Below are positions 10,083 to 20,080 of a stretch of 64,000 nt of DNA, one piece after another. The position numbers and the translations under genes are program-made. Within the stretch, counting starts at the first letter, position 1. Every line of letters begins with the position of its first letter. The DNA lies in the NCBI GenBank assembly GCA_022478985.1, contig JAKSZP010002714.1, positions 1-64,000 of the forward strand, given 5' to 3'. The DNA is from Massospora cicadina (Eukaryota > Entomophthoromycota > Entomophthoromycetes > Entomophthorales > Entomophthoraceae). The notes below the pieces were generated by a model. That model was given only the letters and a program-made list of their open reading frames with translations, had not been told where the DNA came from and did no database searches.

Positions 10083-10851
10083 TCAATTTGTCCCTCCTAA
10101 GGACTTATCATTACACTTAGCGCGAGTACATCCAACCCGCCCCCACCCACTAGCCCTACCCCAATCCAATATTCACTTTTGCCTCTGAGTCGAATATGGG
10201 CATCTCTTCCCATATGCTGACAAAGCGATAATTGAGCCAGCAACATCCACGTTTTCAACAGTGGGATTTATTGACTTCTGCCCTTATAAGGGCTATTTTG
10301 ATATTGGTTTTCCCACTGAAGAGGACGCAGTTGCAGCAGCATCTATGCCCTTAATATAAAAACACTCCTATTCCACAACCTGTACACGCCTCCCCAGTGA
10401 CACCACAATAGTGGTGACCTTTGCAAACCTTCCTTCACACCTTCCACCTCAAACACTCTATGAAGAACTGATGATGGGGCTACCCAAATATGGTACAAAC
10501 CTCATCCTCCACTTCCTGGTCCCAAGTGGAGCTGAGCAGTTAGCAGCACCACGGGCAATGGCCACCATTACCCCCCACCAACCAACTGTAGCCCAGCACA
10601 TCCCTCCACATGCCCATATCCCATCTGCACCAGAACACTTCTTTTGGGCTCATGTTGACAATGGCCGCACTGTTTGTCCCCTATGCCATGAGTTGGATCA
10701 TTACAAGAAAACCTGTAGTTTCAACTTAAAACTAGCGGATTCCACCAAGCCCACACATGGGGCCTCACAATCAGCGTTTGAGTGGGGATTTTGGCTTCCC
10801 CACCCCCTACAGCTGAACGCTCAAAAATTAACAAAACCTTTGCAACCATAG
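10083..10851 (+). pseudogene. ORF1-like RNA-binding protein of C1
   Basis: The reading begins GQFVPPKDLSLHLA and runs through FPYADKAII, GFIDFCPYKGYFDIGFP, then after a frameshift near 10380 VVTFANLPSHLPPQTLYEEL and GLPKYGT. A zinc knuckle C-x2-C-x4-H-x4-C reads CPLCHELDHYKKTC near 10676. The layout of a betaABB-like (RRM-type) region followed by a CCHC knuckle is that of LINE ORF1 proteins, which coat the RNA. An in-frame TGA near 10185 and the shift break this copy. C3 and C4 share the same domains. Confidence 0.75.
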
Positions 10852-11777
10852 CCCAAGCTGGCTTAATTTCAAACAATTTACCTAATCAGGAGCAGGTTTG
10901 ACCCATCTTCAGTCCAACCGATTTAACGCCCCAAAAATTACCCAACCAAAATAATGTCCATCTGGATCAATCATACTCAATCAAAATCCCTGGGACCTAT
11001 TGGATGAAATTACTGAATTCGGGGAAATTGTACCTCCTCCCGACTTTCCAATTAATTTGGAACCACATCTACCTTCAGATTTTGATGCCCATTCCCACCT
11101 CAGAAATATATCCCCAAACCCACTGCTACCCCATTTTTGAGTGACCATCAACTTACTGAAGCTGCTGTGGCCTCTCCTGATAGCCGCCATCTCCATGAAG
11201 CCGTGGCATAATCTGTCACTCAATTTGATGAGGGCTACATTTAATCCGTTACCCTGATGATTTTCTGCAGTTGCAAAGGAGAAAATTGAATGATTAAGGG
11301 AAACCGCCATAAATTCTCTCAAGAAAATTGTTGCGCTGGCAGAATTTTCCCCCACTACGTGCATCACCTGTGCCAATATAACCAAATTTTCTCAGCTTCC
11401 TGATGCACGCATACAAGCTGAACACCATGTTGCCAAATTCCTAGAGGCTATGCTCCAGGCCCGACTTTTTAGCAATGAACTTAACCCTTTTCCATTTTTC
11501 CTCAACCCACAGCCTGCGGATGCCCCAACCCCTCTGCTTTCAGCTTTAGCCCGTCTCTTCATTAATGAGGAAGAAATTGATAAGCTGTCTGAAACCCCCT
11601 CCCCCTCCGCCATGGTGGGATAAGCGGTCCACAACTGCTACACCTGGTTGGCTTGGTTTTCCTTTTTGTTTTGGTGTTCCGCCACTCACTAGGGCTCTTT
11701 GTTTGTGTTTTTTTGGTCGATTTTGTATTGGTAATGTCTGTCCCATGGTCAGCTTACCTCAAATAAATTTAAATATA
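10852..11777 (+). other. 3' part of C1, non-coding or too decayed to read
   Basis: No open frame is convincing on either strand, and the minus-strand frames here are not conserved in C2-C4. The last 250 bases, with CCACCATGG-like, GGTTGG and GTCTGTCCCATGGTC blocks, are the part best conserved among C copies and therefore look like the 3' untranslated tail used for reverse transcription. Confidence 0.5.
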
Positions 11778-13129
11778 AACTAATGACAAACCATTATTAT
11801 TTACTGTAACTGAGCTGGGTAATGATGAGGTTAGGATCAATCTGCAGTTAGAAAATGGCCCTGATCTGACGGCCGAGCAACAAGGACACTCCACAAATGT
11901 GACCCCTCAGCAGCTGCGGGATATTATGGAGTGGTTGTTGCGCGGGTATCAATTATATTAGGATGAGGCGGGGGAGTATGCCTTGAGTTTGTTTTATAAC
12001 CAGCGAGATCAAGAAAATCGCTATGCCATGTACATGTCCTATCTGGACGTGACTATGATGGGATTGACTCGTCGCCTTGGTACTCACAGAATTGAGGAGT
12101 ATTTCATCGCCTATGTGCAACCATCGATTTGCCAGCTACTGCATGTACTGGCTCGCCACAATATAGAAATTGGAGATGTAATGCGGTTCACTCAAGCACA
12201 ACAAAATTATACCCACCTCCTGATCAACCGCCTCAATTGATCTTTTTTGGAAGTGCAGGGGGCACTGGTGCAGATGGACCATTGAGTTGAGGATGTCTGT
12301 CATCGATTGGACATTTTGGTATCACAGTTAAATCTAGAATTACCTCAGGTAATAGGAGAACTGTTGGATTGGCATGGCCTATTGGCAGGATGTATTCAGG
12401 ACGTAACCATGTTGGGAAGCATTACTGAGAGCTTCATGATGGATCTAGCGGAATAGGAAGAAGCTCTCAAAGCCATAATTGCCCAGCTTAGGGAAAAATA
12501 ACACTGATGGAACAACAAGTGGCGGATCAAGTCGGTTCTGTCACAGCTGAATTAACCCAACTTTGCATCAGATGGAGAATTCAGCAAATGACACATAATG
12601 CGCTTATACTTTGGTCAACTTCCCCCGAATATCTCAAGCTAGTCTGTCAGGTTACCCAACTGGAAATTGTTATCCAGGAGGAGCACATTTGAGCTTTTCC
12701 TCTTTCTGATTGGTGAGACAATGGAGTATGTGGACATGCAAGGATGGCTTGATACCCTTCAACAGGTCAACGAGGAATTGGTATGGGAATAAGCTTCCCT
12801 CCTTGATCAAATAAACAATGCTAATCATCAAGTGGGTAACGCTAACTGGCAGCATGCACAAGTGCAGAATATAATTGAAGAAGTCCTCTTGCAACTACAA
12901 GCAGTGGAGCAACAACTGAACGGTGAGTGGGAATTCCCTCTGGAGTTGCAACGTAAATTTGAGACACTGCAACAGGAATTTCAGGATGGATGGTGTAGAT
13001 GATATACAGTCAAAATGGAGCAGTTAATTAATGAACATTTTGCGGAGCATGCCAAAGCCTTGGGCAGTGGTGCAGTTAGTGGTGATTTAGGGGAATAACG
13101 CTATGGATCAGCTAACAAATATCCCTTGA

Positions 13130-14130
13130 GAAGTGTGATGGACCCCCGCATGACACTACTTCTTCTGAGTCCATTTCAACAAATTTGAGCCCATCCAACT
13201 GGCCATATATAATAGTTCACTAGGGGGTTCCCTTAGTCACTCAGGAACCAATTCGACTGCTTCTTGCAGTAGAATCCAGGAGCAAGGCAAAGCTGTTAAG
13301 ATCAAGAAAAATCCTCCTCTTAGTCATGACAAAAATCTACACTGTTACTTCAAGCAATTTGAATTTTCCGTGGAAGGAGCTTCTGATCAGTGGAAAGCAA
13401 AACTGTTGCTGTCCGCCCTAGATGTGGAAAGTGCTGATAAAGTTACCTGCTATCTTCAAAATAGTTCAGTATCTTATGAAGAAATTAAAACGATTGTTCT
13501 TGGCTGTTTTGGGGCGCAACCAAAATGGCCCAATGGAAGTCTGACTTCCTGACTATTCAGTTTAACCAAAACAAGACCCTGTTAGAATTTGTGGAATGTT
13601 CTTAGCAGAAGCACATGTACTACTCAGAGCCAACATATTATCCACCAATGATGTTGGTATGTGATGATGGCAGCCGCCAAACCATATCAGGAACTATATA
13701 ACACTATGTCTCACATATTGGATTGAGATGCAGGACTTATTCGAATCATGAATACCTTACATCGACTCTCCATCACAATAAGTGCCCCTAATGTAGCCCA
13801 AAAATCTCTTCTGTCTTCACACCAAACTCATCAGGATATGGGCTGCAGCGACCAAACTATCAACTGCTGGAACATATTCATCCCTTATACCAATCGGCGG
13901 ACCCTTTTGGCCTATGTATGCTACACCAGTTTGTCCACGACCCTGGAACCAACCATAAATTTCCAAACTGGCCCTTCATCTGCAAGCTATATATGTGAAC
14001 CTTTTATGAATACCTGCTTCTAATACGGACGAAGAGGGCATTATGCAGGTAATTGCCCTAACAACCCACAAGTGTATGTGATGCCACCGGAGAAAATTGA
14101 GCAGGGAAAAGCTCAAGTGGAGTAGAGATG
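13130..14130 (+). pseudogene. gag: gag capsid and zinc knuckle of element B
   Basis: The capsid part reads HCYFKQFEFSVEGASDQWKA, LLLSALDVESADKVTCYL and QWKSDFLTIQFNQNKTLLEF, aligned with the Gag of A and K. A degraded knuckle near 14020 reads CF-x-YGRRGHYAGNC, matching C-x2-C-x4-H-x4-C if the interrupting stop at its fourth position stands for Cys. PEKIEQGKAQVE follows. Stops and one or more frameshifts are present. The role is particle assembly and RNA binding. Confidence 0.8.
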
Positions 14131-14590
14131 GGACACTCTACCTCCGCTAAGTCCAAATCAATTGTCCATAACAATTCCCAAACACTTTTTGGGTAGAAGT
14201 TGAACCTCAATCTGTTGATTTGTTATACCAGCAGCTTCCGTTGGATACCCCTGCTTCTGCTTCTGAGAGTTAAAATACACCCCAAGCCCCAAGTTCTTCC
14301 AGGACGTGCAGAAGCCATATGTGTGGCAGATCCTGGAACAGCCCGGCACCAGCAATGTTGATCCCTTGATTAGCGTCGCCTCTTTAGTAGGGGTTAACAT
14401 AGCCATTACAATGGAAAGTATCACTAGTGAGTATCCTCAGGTCAGAAAGGGCCTTTCTTCCTTTTTGAGTAACACAAAGCCCTTGGATGTGCATGTAATA
14501 AACACTGATGGTTCTTCTTATTTGGAAATGCACTTAATGTGACATTTTCATCCAAAACACAAAAATACGCACTATCATAGACACACAGGA
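14131..14590 (+). pseudogene. gag-pro linker of element B
   Basis: This segment contains short open pieces only, the longest at 14306-14542. It carries no motif I recognise. By position it joins the knuckle to the protease. Confidence 0.4.
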
Positions 14591-14596
14591 TCCCCT

Positions 14597-14971
14597 GTGA
14601 ACATAGTCTCTACCCAGCTGGTAACTAAAATTCTGTTGAAACCAGATGTGGACCATCAAGTAGTATATGGGACCGCGGGGACGCATAGCACTGTGTCTGA
14701 AGGAGCATATAACGCGTTGCCTTTACAATTTGGGTCAGTCTGGGCTTCCACTCCAGCGGTGGTTTTGCCAAATAACAACTATGACATGTTAATCGGCGCG
14801 GCATTTATGAGGAAATTTGGTGTTGTGATAAATATGGCGGAGGAAACTCTTACTATTTTAGGCCAACAGATCCCCATATATTTTACCTCTTGTGGAATCC
14901 CAATGGATCCATTATGCTCTAGTCAAATCAATCTAGCATACAGCGATGGAGTGATTCCTGTTTGTTATTGA
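14597..14971 (+). pseudogene. pol: protease region of element B
   Basis: The open stretch of 124 codons reads STVSEGAYNALPLQFG, NNNYDMLIGAAFMRKFG and IPIYFTSCGIP, matching the protease region of A almost residue for residue. Just upstream (about 14575-14600) lies RHTGSPVNIVST, the expected position of the DTGA-x-VNIVS active-site loop with the Asp changed. In a live copy it would cleave the polyprotein. Confidence 0.8.
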
Positions 14972-15049
14972 TGACTGAAGTGGCAGACCAGGGCCCTCCC
15001 CAACCAGATTTATAAGTACAAAGGGATCCCGCTTCAGGCAGCAAGCGCT

Positions 15050-15508
15050 TTGAGCCTACCATCTGGACACCAGTGCATAGTAGGGACTGAGCTTGAAATT
15101 GATGTCCCTAAAGGGCTTTATAGAGAAATTATGGCGCCTCACCAGCACTCATGGCTTAGACCAAATGTGGATTCAGGGTTACTGCTACCTGGGAATGGGG
15201 AGGTGAAAGTGCTGCTAACAAACTTACAGAAGGAGACAATAACAATCCAGCGGCACCAAGTGGTGGCTTACCTACACTTAGTTCCTATAGAGGAAGTTCG
15301 CCATATTCATGACTTTGGCTCATGGGAGGATCTCAGACTACTGGCAAGTTCATCGTTTGACATATTGACCATGGTTCTGCGGGAAGTGCTTATGAGATTA
15401 TTGGCGGAACAGCAAGATAAAGCTATGGGATTATTTGAAAAGTATCAGATATTTTTGCACATGATGATCATGATTTGGGGTGCGCTCAAGGGGTGGTACA
15501 TCAGATAG
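15050..15508 (+). pseudogene. pol: dUTPase-like domain of element B
   Basis: The 152-codon frame shows SLPSGHQCIVGTELEIDVPK, GLYREIMAP, VDSGLLLPGNGEVKVLLTNL and HQVVAYLHLVPIEEV. GLYREIMAP resembles the GRIAPRS motif and VDSGLL-x-GEVKVLL the VDAGVID-x-RGEIKV motif of trimeric dUTPases. It is the best preserved of the four copies. The Tyr that normally follows the catalytic Asp motif is absent. dUTPases lower dUTP and keep uracil out of cDNA. Whether this one was catalytic is open. Confidence 0.6.
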
Positions 15509-15529
15509 ATATGGGGGATCACCCTCCCA

Positions 15530-16325
15530 TTTGATCACGACCTGTTAGACAATCAAAAGCGGCGGAAGAGGTTGTCTCCAACGAGGTGGATAAACTTATT
15601 GTGTAAAGCATGCTAGAGCTGTCAAATAGTCCATGGGCATCACCTGTGCTCATTGTAAAGAAAAAGTTGGCTCAAATTGAATGGTTATTAACTATTGCAA
15701 ACTTAATAATGTAACAAAGAAGGATACCTGCCCTCTTCTGTGGATTGATGATGCGTTAGACTGATTGAGTGGGGCGAATTATTTTTCCGCTATGGATCTG
15801 ACCTTGGGGTACTGGCAGGTAGAATTGCCATCAGCGGAATGGAAGAAATGTGTGATCATCACTTTGAGAGGGTTATTCCAGCTGAATCGCATGCTACAAG
15901 GGTTGTGCAACGCCCCAGCTACATTCCAGCGTGCCATGGATACGCTTTTAGGTAATTTAAAGCTGTCCTGCATCTTAGTTTACCTCAATGACATCAATAT
16001 GTTCTCGCGGACATTTACAGAGCACCTTGCACACTTGGAACAAGTGTTTCAGCGCCTCGCTGCTGCCAATATTAAAATCAAGCCTCAAAAGTGTCATTTC
16101 TTTAAAGAGCAACTAGAATACCTCAGGTTCATTATGGATTCAACAGGCTTTAACCACAGCTGGCTAAAGTGGAAGCAATAAGCAAGATGACTCTCCCAGG
16201 TAATAAGTGAGACATTCAAGTGTTTCTGGGGATGGTCAGGTATTACTGATGGTTCATTCCCAATTTCAGTTGTATCATGGCCCCGCTCTTTGAGTTTAAA
16301 TTAAAGTGCTTCTTTTAATTGGATG
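15530..16325 (+). pseudogene. pol: reverse transcriptase of element B, mutated
   Basis: Blocks in order: SPWASPVLIVKKK (near 15635), SGANYFSAMDLTLGYWQVEL, MLQGLCNAPATFQRAMD, KPQKCHFF and LEYL. The catalytic box is VYLNDINMF, so the first Asp of the pair is Asn. Frames shift near 15670 and 16150. It is closely related to element A but clearly a separate family because the LTRs differ. Confidence 0.88.
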
Positions 16326-16920
16326 GAACGATGCCAGAGCGCTTTTGATGTGCTGCAACCCTGTTATCAAGCGCACTCATTTTTGCAATACCCCAACTTT
16401 GACAAATAGTTCATAGTGCAAATGGATGCATCCCTCTCTGCTATAGGGGCAGTATTATCCCAGAAGGATGATGATGGTGTGGAGCATCCTGTCACATTCT
16501 GTAATTGAAGCTTGAACTGTCACAAACAAAATTACAACATGACTGAGAAGGAGTGTTTAGCAGTGATCTACGCTTACAAAAAGTTTCAGGTATATTTACA
16601 TGGGGTAAGATTCTAAGTAGTGAAAGACCACGATTCCTTGCACTGGCTACAGAATCTTCATGAACTGGAAGGACAGCTCGCACGGTGGGCTTTGAAGCTC
16701 CAGGCGTATGATTTTGAGATTATACACCGTCTGGGAGCAAAACATCAAAATGCAGATTGTCTGTCTCGGCTGCCAATGGATGCTATCACGGCAGATTTAG
16801 CTGACATAATGTATGAGAAGATGGTGGCAAATAAATACCAGTATGAGCCGCTGCAGGTGATCAAGGTAAGAGATGAACTCATGGAGGATACTTTTCCTAT
16901 GTGGGGAAGAACTATATAAG
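16326..16920 (+). pseudogene. pol: RNase H domain of element B
   Basis: The reading shows QMDASLSAIGAVLSQKDDD, EKECLAVIYAYKKF, KDHDSLHWLQNL and HQNADCLSRLP. The third acidic residue sits in KDHDS instead of TDHAS. A stop and a frameshift near 16505 and 16615 break the domain. Confidence 0.85.
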
Positions 16921-18010
16921 TAGATTGAAGACTCAACGCTGAGCTTCCCTAAACCTTTGGCTAGACCCTTGATTATTATGGATGCTCATTGGGCTGTAGG
17001 ACATAGAGGATTGTGGAAAACGCTGGAGTTTTTGTGACCCCAATACTACTGGGAGAGCATGCATTATGACATACTGGAAACAGTTTGTTGTTGCCATCAG
17101 TGTCAAGTAAAAAAGCCTTTCCACAAGAAGACCACATATCAGCTGGTTAACCCCGTTTCGCCTGCCACACCATTTCCATTGATGTAGTGGGAACTCTGCC
17201 AACTAGTGCCAATCAATCCAAGTATATAATCGTTGCCATAAATCATTTGACCCAATAGGTGGAGGCTAGGGCTATTAGCGACTTGGGCACGGTCACCACT
17301 GCCAAGTTTATTATGGAGTGTGTTATACAGTAACACGGCTGCTTACAGTTCATTCTGATGGATAACAGAATCAATTTCACTTTGCACATCCTGTCAAAGT
17401 TGAATGAGTTGATGGCAACCTGCGGGGTTTTGACCACCCCTATCATCCAGAATCAAATGTAATGGTGGAGTGGGTCAACAGAACCCTAATGAACATTCTC
17501 CATAAATTGGTAAAGGATCAACCCTCATAATGGAGTGTCCTTCTACCTACAGCTGTGTTTGCATATAATATCAGCTATCATTTGTCTACTGGTAAGAGCC
17601 CATTCCAACTGCTGTATGGTCAACATCCAGCTCTGCCTGCTTTGCTTTACTTGTGTGTAGAGGATACTGGTGGGGTGGACCCACAGCGATATTTAAAGAA
17701 TCTTACAGACACATTGATCAAGCTGCAAATGGAAGCCTACTCCACTAGTTTAGCTAAGAAGATTCGCAATCAAGCAGCTGATCAGAAGCGATGGAACAGA
17801 CTTCCGCTGTTCGCTGTAGGAGACCATGTCTTATTCCACGACCAGCATGGGTTTGGGCGAAAAAACAAGCTCTTCAACATCTGGGCCAGGCCATTCAAGA
17901 TAATTGAGAAGACTGGCATGGATGTCTACACTATTAAGGAACCTGCGGGGGTTGGATTATAAACTGAGTTCATGCAAAGTTTCTTCAAGCATATAAACAG
18001 TAAGAGCCTT
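16921..18010 (+). pseudogene. pol: integrase of element B
   Basis: The zinc region appears as AHWAVGHRGLWKTLE with CCHQCQVKKPF. The core shows ISIDVVGTLP, MDNRINF and a later PFQLLYGQHPALPALLYL. The C-terminal open stretch 17555-17962 has KIRNQAADQKRW, FAVGDHVLFHDQ and NIWARPFKIIEKTG, the GPY/F-like region. There is no chromodomain after it, in contrast to elements E and H. Several stops are present. Confidence 0.85.
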
Positions 18011-18018
18011 TTGTCCAG

Positions 18019-18032
18019 TCAAAGGGGGGTAG
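18019..18032 (+). other. polypurine tract of element B
   Basis: The purine-rich run AAAGGGGGGTAG ends next to the 3' LTR start, as expected for plus-strand priming. Confidence 0.8.
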
Positions 18033-18505
18033 TGTTGGGAAGTTGATATTACTTTACGATAGGTTACCTATATCAGTGGATTGGAGTATGAATTGAGACG
18101 AGTCTCAAGATTAATGGGAAAGGTATATGAATAATAACTGATCAAAATGTCAATCATTTAGAAAATCAAGGGGAATTATGCCAAGATTCGATATAAATGA
18201 GAGCTTCTAAAAAAGGGAAGACAAATAGACTACCAAGCTGAGGATGCATCCGGCTTGAGGAACTGAGATATAAAGAGTCACATGGAGGATTGAGGAAGAG
18301 GTTGTTTTACCGGTGATTTAGTGGTTGCAGATAAGTTTGCAATCTATATTAAATAAGGGTCAAAATATGGGGCGATAGCTCCATATATAGTTTTTTGAGT
18401 TTTATTAGAAAGTCAGCGATCTTCATATCATCTGATTTGGTTGCTCAGTGGCTAATACCCTGTGCAAACTGACTCATCGGAATTAAGCCTATACGCTGAG
18501 AATCA
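18033..18505 (+). repeat. 3' LTR of element B
   Basis: Starts TGTTGGGAAGTTG and ends GCTGAGAATCA. It pairs with 9240-9714, with scattered substitutions and a few small gaps. Confidence 0.92.
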
Positions 18506-18634
18506 ACAAGAAGATTTAAGAGGTCTTGAGCATGGTAAGCCTGGTTGATGGCGGAGGGCAACAAAGTCACCAAAATGGCTATAAATTTTCCAGTTCTTGC
18601 ATAACCCATAATTCCACATTGGCAGGTGTCATGG
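18506..18634 (-). pseudogene. start of the first ORF of element H
   Basis: The minus strand reads KFIAILVTLLPSAINQAYHA followed by QDLLNLL. It aligns with element F just after its LTR (AISVFMVTIAPTIVNWIHYA at about 59884). It begins soon after the H LTR end and is cut by element B at 18506, continuing at 9239. The stretch is hydrophobic and might be a membrane or assembly helix. I do not recognise a known Gag motif in it. Confidence 0.55.
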
Positions 18635-19436
18635 ATACCAGAGAAGATCAATCTATAAAAAATTATTCAGAAAGAGGAGATTTTATTTAAAATTTAATAA
18701 AAAAATTGACCATATATCCTCCCTGTGTTGGACAATTGCTTAAAAAGCTCAGTTAATTAAGAATAATTTGGGCTGCACGGAATGGGGCACTTGATTGTCT
18801 GACATAAACCATCAGAACCTTGAGTGGGGAATGGAAACTAAATACTATAAACTGACTTCAGGGGTGTCAGCGGTGGGCCTAGTTATCATCAATTTGTCCT
18901 AATATGCCTGAATTGTGGTCCTGTCATGATTATGCCAATTTGAGTGGCAACGTCTTGCTCAATGAGTAAAGGGAGCCTCTTATTGCCATACCATACAGGG
19001 ACGGTCCCATGAGGTTAGGAATGGTTTTGGGATGCCTAACCTTCCTGCAACTTATTGCTCTGGCACCCGTTCAGACTTGTAGATATTGGAAGATTGAGGT
19101 TGTGGCATGGGAGGGGAAGGTCCATTAGTTTTAAATAATTTTTCAGAATTTGAGAACAGCCAAAAGGAGGGCTGCATCACATCCATCTTATGTTGATTTT
19201 TACTTGCCATTACCTTGACTCAGATCTCTCCAATCTGACATAACAATTATTTGGTCATCAACACCAGGATGGGTGGCAGAACTCCCAGAGGGTAGGCTAC
19301 AACCCACCACTCATCCACCACATTGGCGAGATTGCCTTGGGAGATAAGGGGGCGGCTGGCCGCTTTGGACCCTTCTTAGGAGGGAAAGGAAATGTCACCC
19401 AGTCCAAGCACAAGAGGCGCTCCCCCCGGACTTACA
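18635..19436 (-). repeat. 5' LTR of element H (E-type LTR family)
   Basis: On the minus strand it begins TGTAAGTCCGGGGGGAG and contains GCTTGGACTGGG and GAAGGGTCCAAAG, matching the start of the E and F LTRs. Near its end GGTCAATTTTTTTATTAAA and AATCTCCTCTTTCTG match the E LTR end. It is about 200 bp shorter than the E copies, so it holds deletions. Its start directly abuts the truncated integrase of element G, so H inserted into G. Confidence 0.7.
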
Positions 19437-20080
19437 CTAATGGTAAAATCTGGGTTGTATACTAAGTCAGACTAAAAAGATGGCATCCTTGTCAACGGGT
19501 AAAGGGAGTTATTGTATGCAAACTAGGCGAGTGGGAGGTCATCCGCCCAAGCATCCTGAGATGCAGTAGCATAGCAATGAGAATATTGTTCTAGTAAATT
19601 TTTAGTCCTTCCTGTTTGTCTTTCAGACTATGGGTGGTACATGGACAACTGGCATTGTTTGATTTCTAGCGCCCAAACAAGAAGTTTCAAAATTTTAAGG
19701 TGAATTGGGGCCCTCTGTCAATCACAACTTCTTGTAAAGCCCCAATCCCAGTGAAGACGTGGTACACAAACAGCCAGACCGTATTTTGACCATTGTTGTT
19801 TATAGACAGGGAATAAATATGGAGTTAGTTGTAAATTGGACCGCCACCATTATTGCATTAAATCCTCATTAGGTCACAGGTCTACAATAAAGTCTACTAA
19901 TATTGACGTCCAGTGCTCAACACCTGTTGGAGAGGGTGTAGGAGTCAATTACTACCTGACCTGTACACTTTTGATCGCGCTCAGATGAGGAGGTTTTCTA
20001 TCCACAATGGCGCTTCCTTTGTAAATCCATTCCAGTAATTCGCGCATTTAAACAGGTTGATGCATTTTTTTCACCAAGGT
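19437..20080 (-). pseudogene. pol: integrase of chromovirus G, truncated by H
   Basis: The minus strand shows VEHWTSILVDFIVDLP (first catalytic Asp), then DAWADDLPLAQFAYNN and LVYNPDFTIS, the same run as ADDLLIPQFAYNNGTHAS and GYNPSFSIG in element E. The sequence stops at 19437 where the LTR of H begins, so the integrase C-terminus, chromodomain and 3' LTR of G lie outside the recognisable part of the window. Many stops are present. Confidence 0.7.

Larger units (their letters stand above)
9864..11777 (+). mobile_element. C1, ORF1-only non-autonomous LINE derivative
   Basis: The insert is 1914 bp and flanked by the perfect 15 bp duplication AACTAATGACAAACC (9849-9863 and 11778-11792), as produced by LINE-type target-primed insertion. 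It encodes one ORF1-like protein with a CCHC knuckle and no reverse transcriptase. Its 3' tail (TGTCTGTCCCATGGTCAGC at 11735-11753) matches the LINE D tail at 39343-39361 at 17 of 19 positions. The 5' end carries a hairpin (CGCTCAA 9877-9883 with TTGAGCG 9892-9898). Copies C2, C3 and C4 belong to the same family. Confidence 0.85.
9775..13100 (+). pseudogene. gag: gag N-terminal region of element B, interrupted by C1
   Basis: The frame can be followed from the ATG at 9775. Removal of C1 (9864-11777) together with one copy of its duplication restores continuity into LLFTVTELGNDEVRINLQLE at 11793. The region then encodes about 430 codons rich in Leu, Gln and Glu (QHAQVQNIIEEVLLQLQAVE near 12855), interrupted by at least six stops. 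Several heptad-like stretches suggest a long coiled coil. Element A has only about 80 codons of similar character at this place, so the extension is unusual. It could also be a separate protein ahead of Gag. Confidence 0.6.
9240..18505 (+). mobile_element. Ty3/gypsy LTR retrotransposon B, with nested C1
   Basis: LTRs of 475 bp (9240-9714) and 473 bp (18033-18505) flank gag, protease, dUTPase-like domain, reverse transcriptase, RNase H and integrase in the same order as element A. The primer-binding site is the same as in A and K. The flanking 5-mers AGAAG (9235-9239) and ACAAG (18506-18510) fit a target duplication with one later mutation. Removing nested element C1 and one copy of its TSD leaves about 7.3 kb. 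Many stops and frameshifts make it inactive. It inserted into the gag-position gene of element H. Confidence 0.9.

Noticed and set aside
10981..11746. Minus-strand open frames of 66-134 codons within C1
   Set aside because: They oppose the conserved coding direction and are not conserved in C2, C3 or C4.
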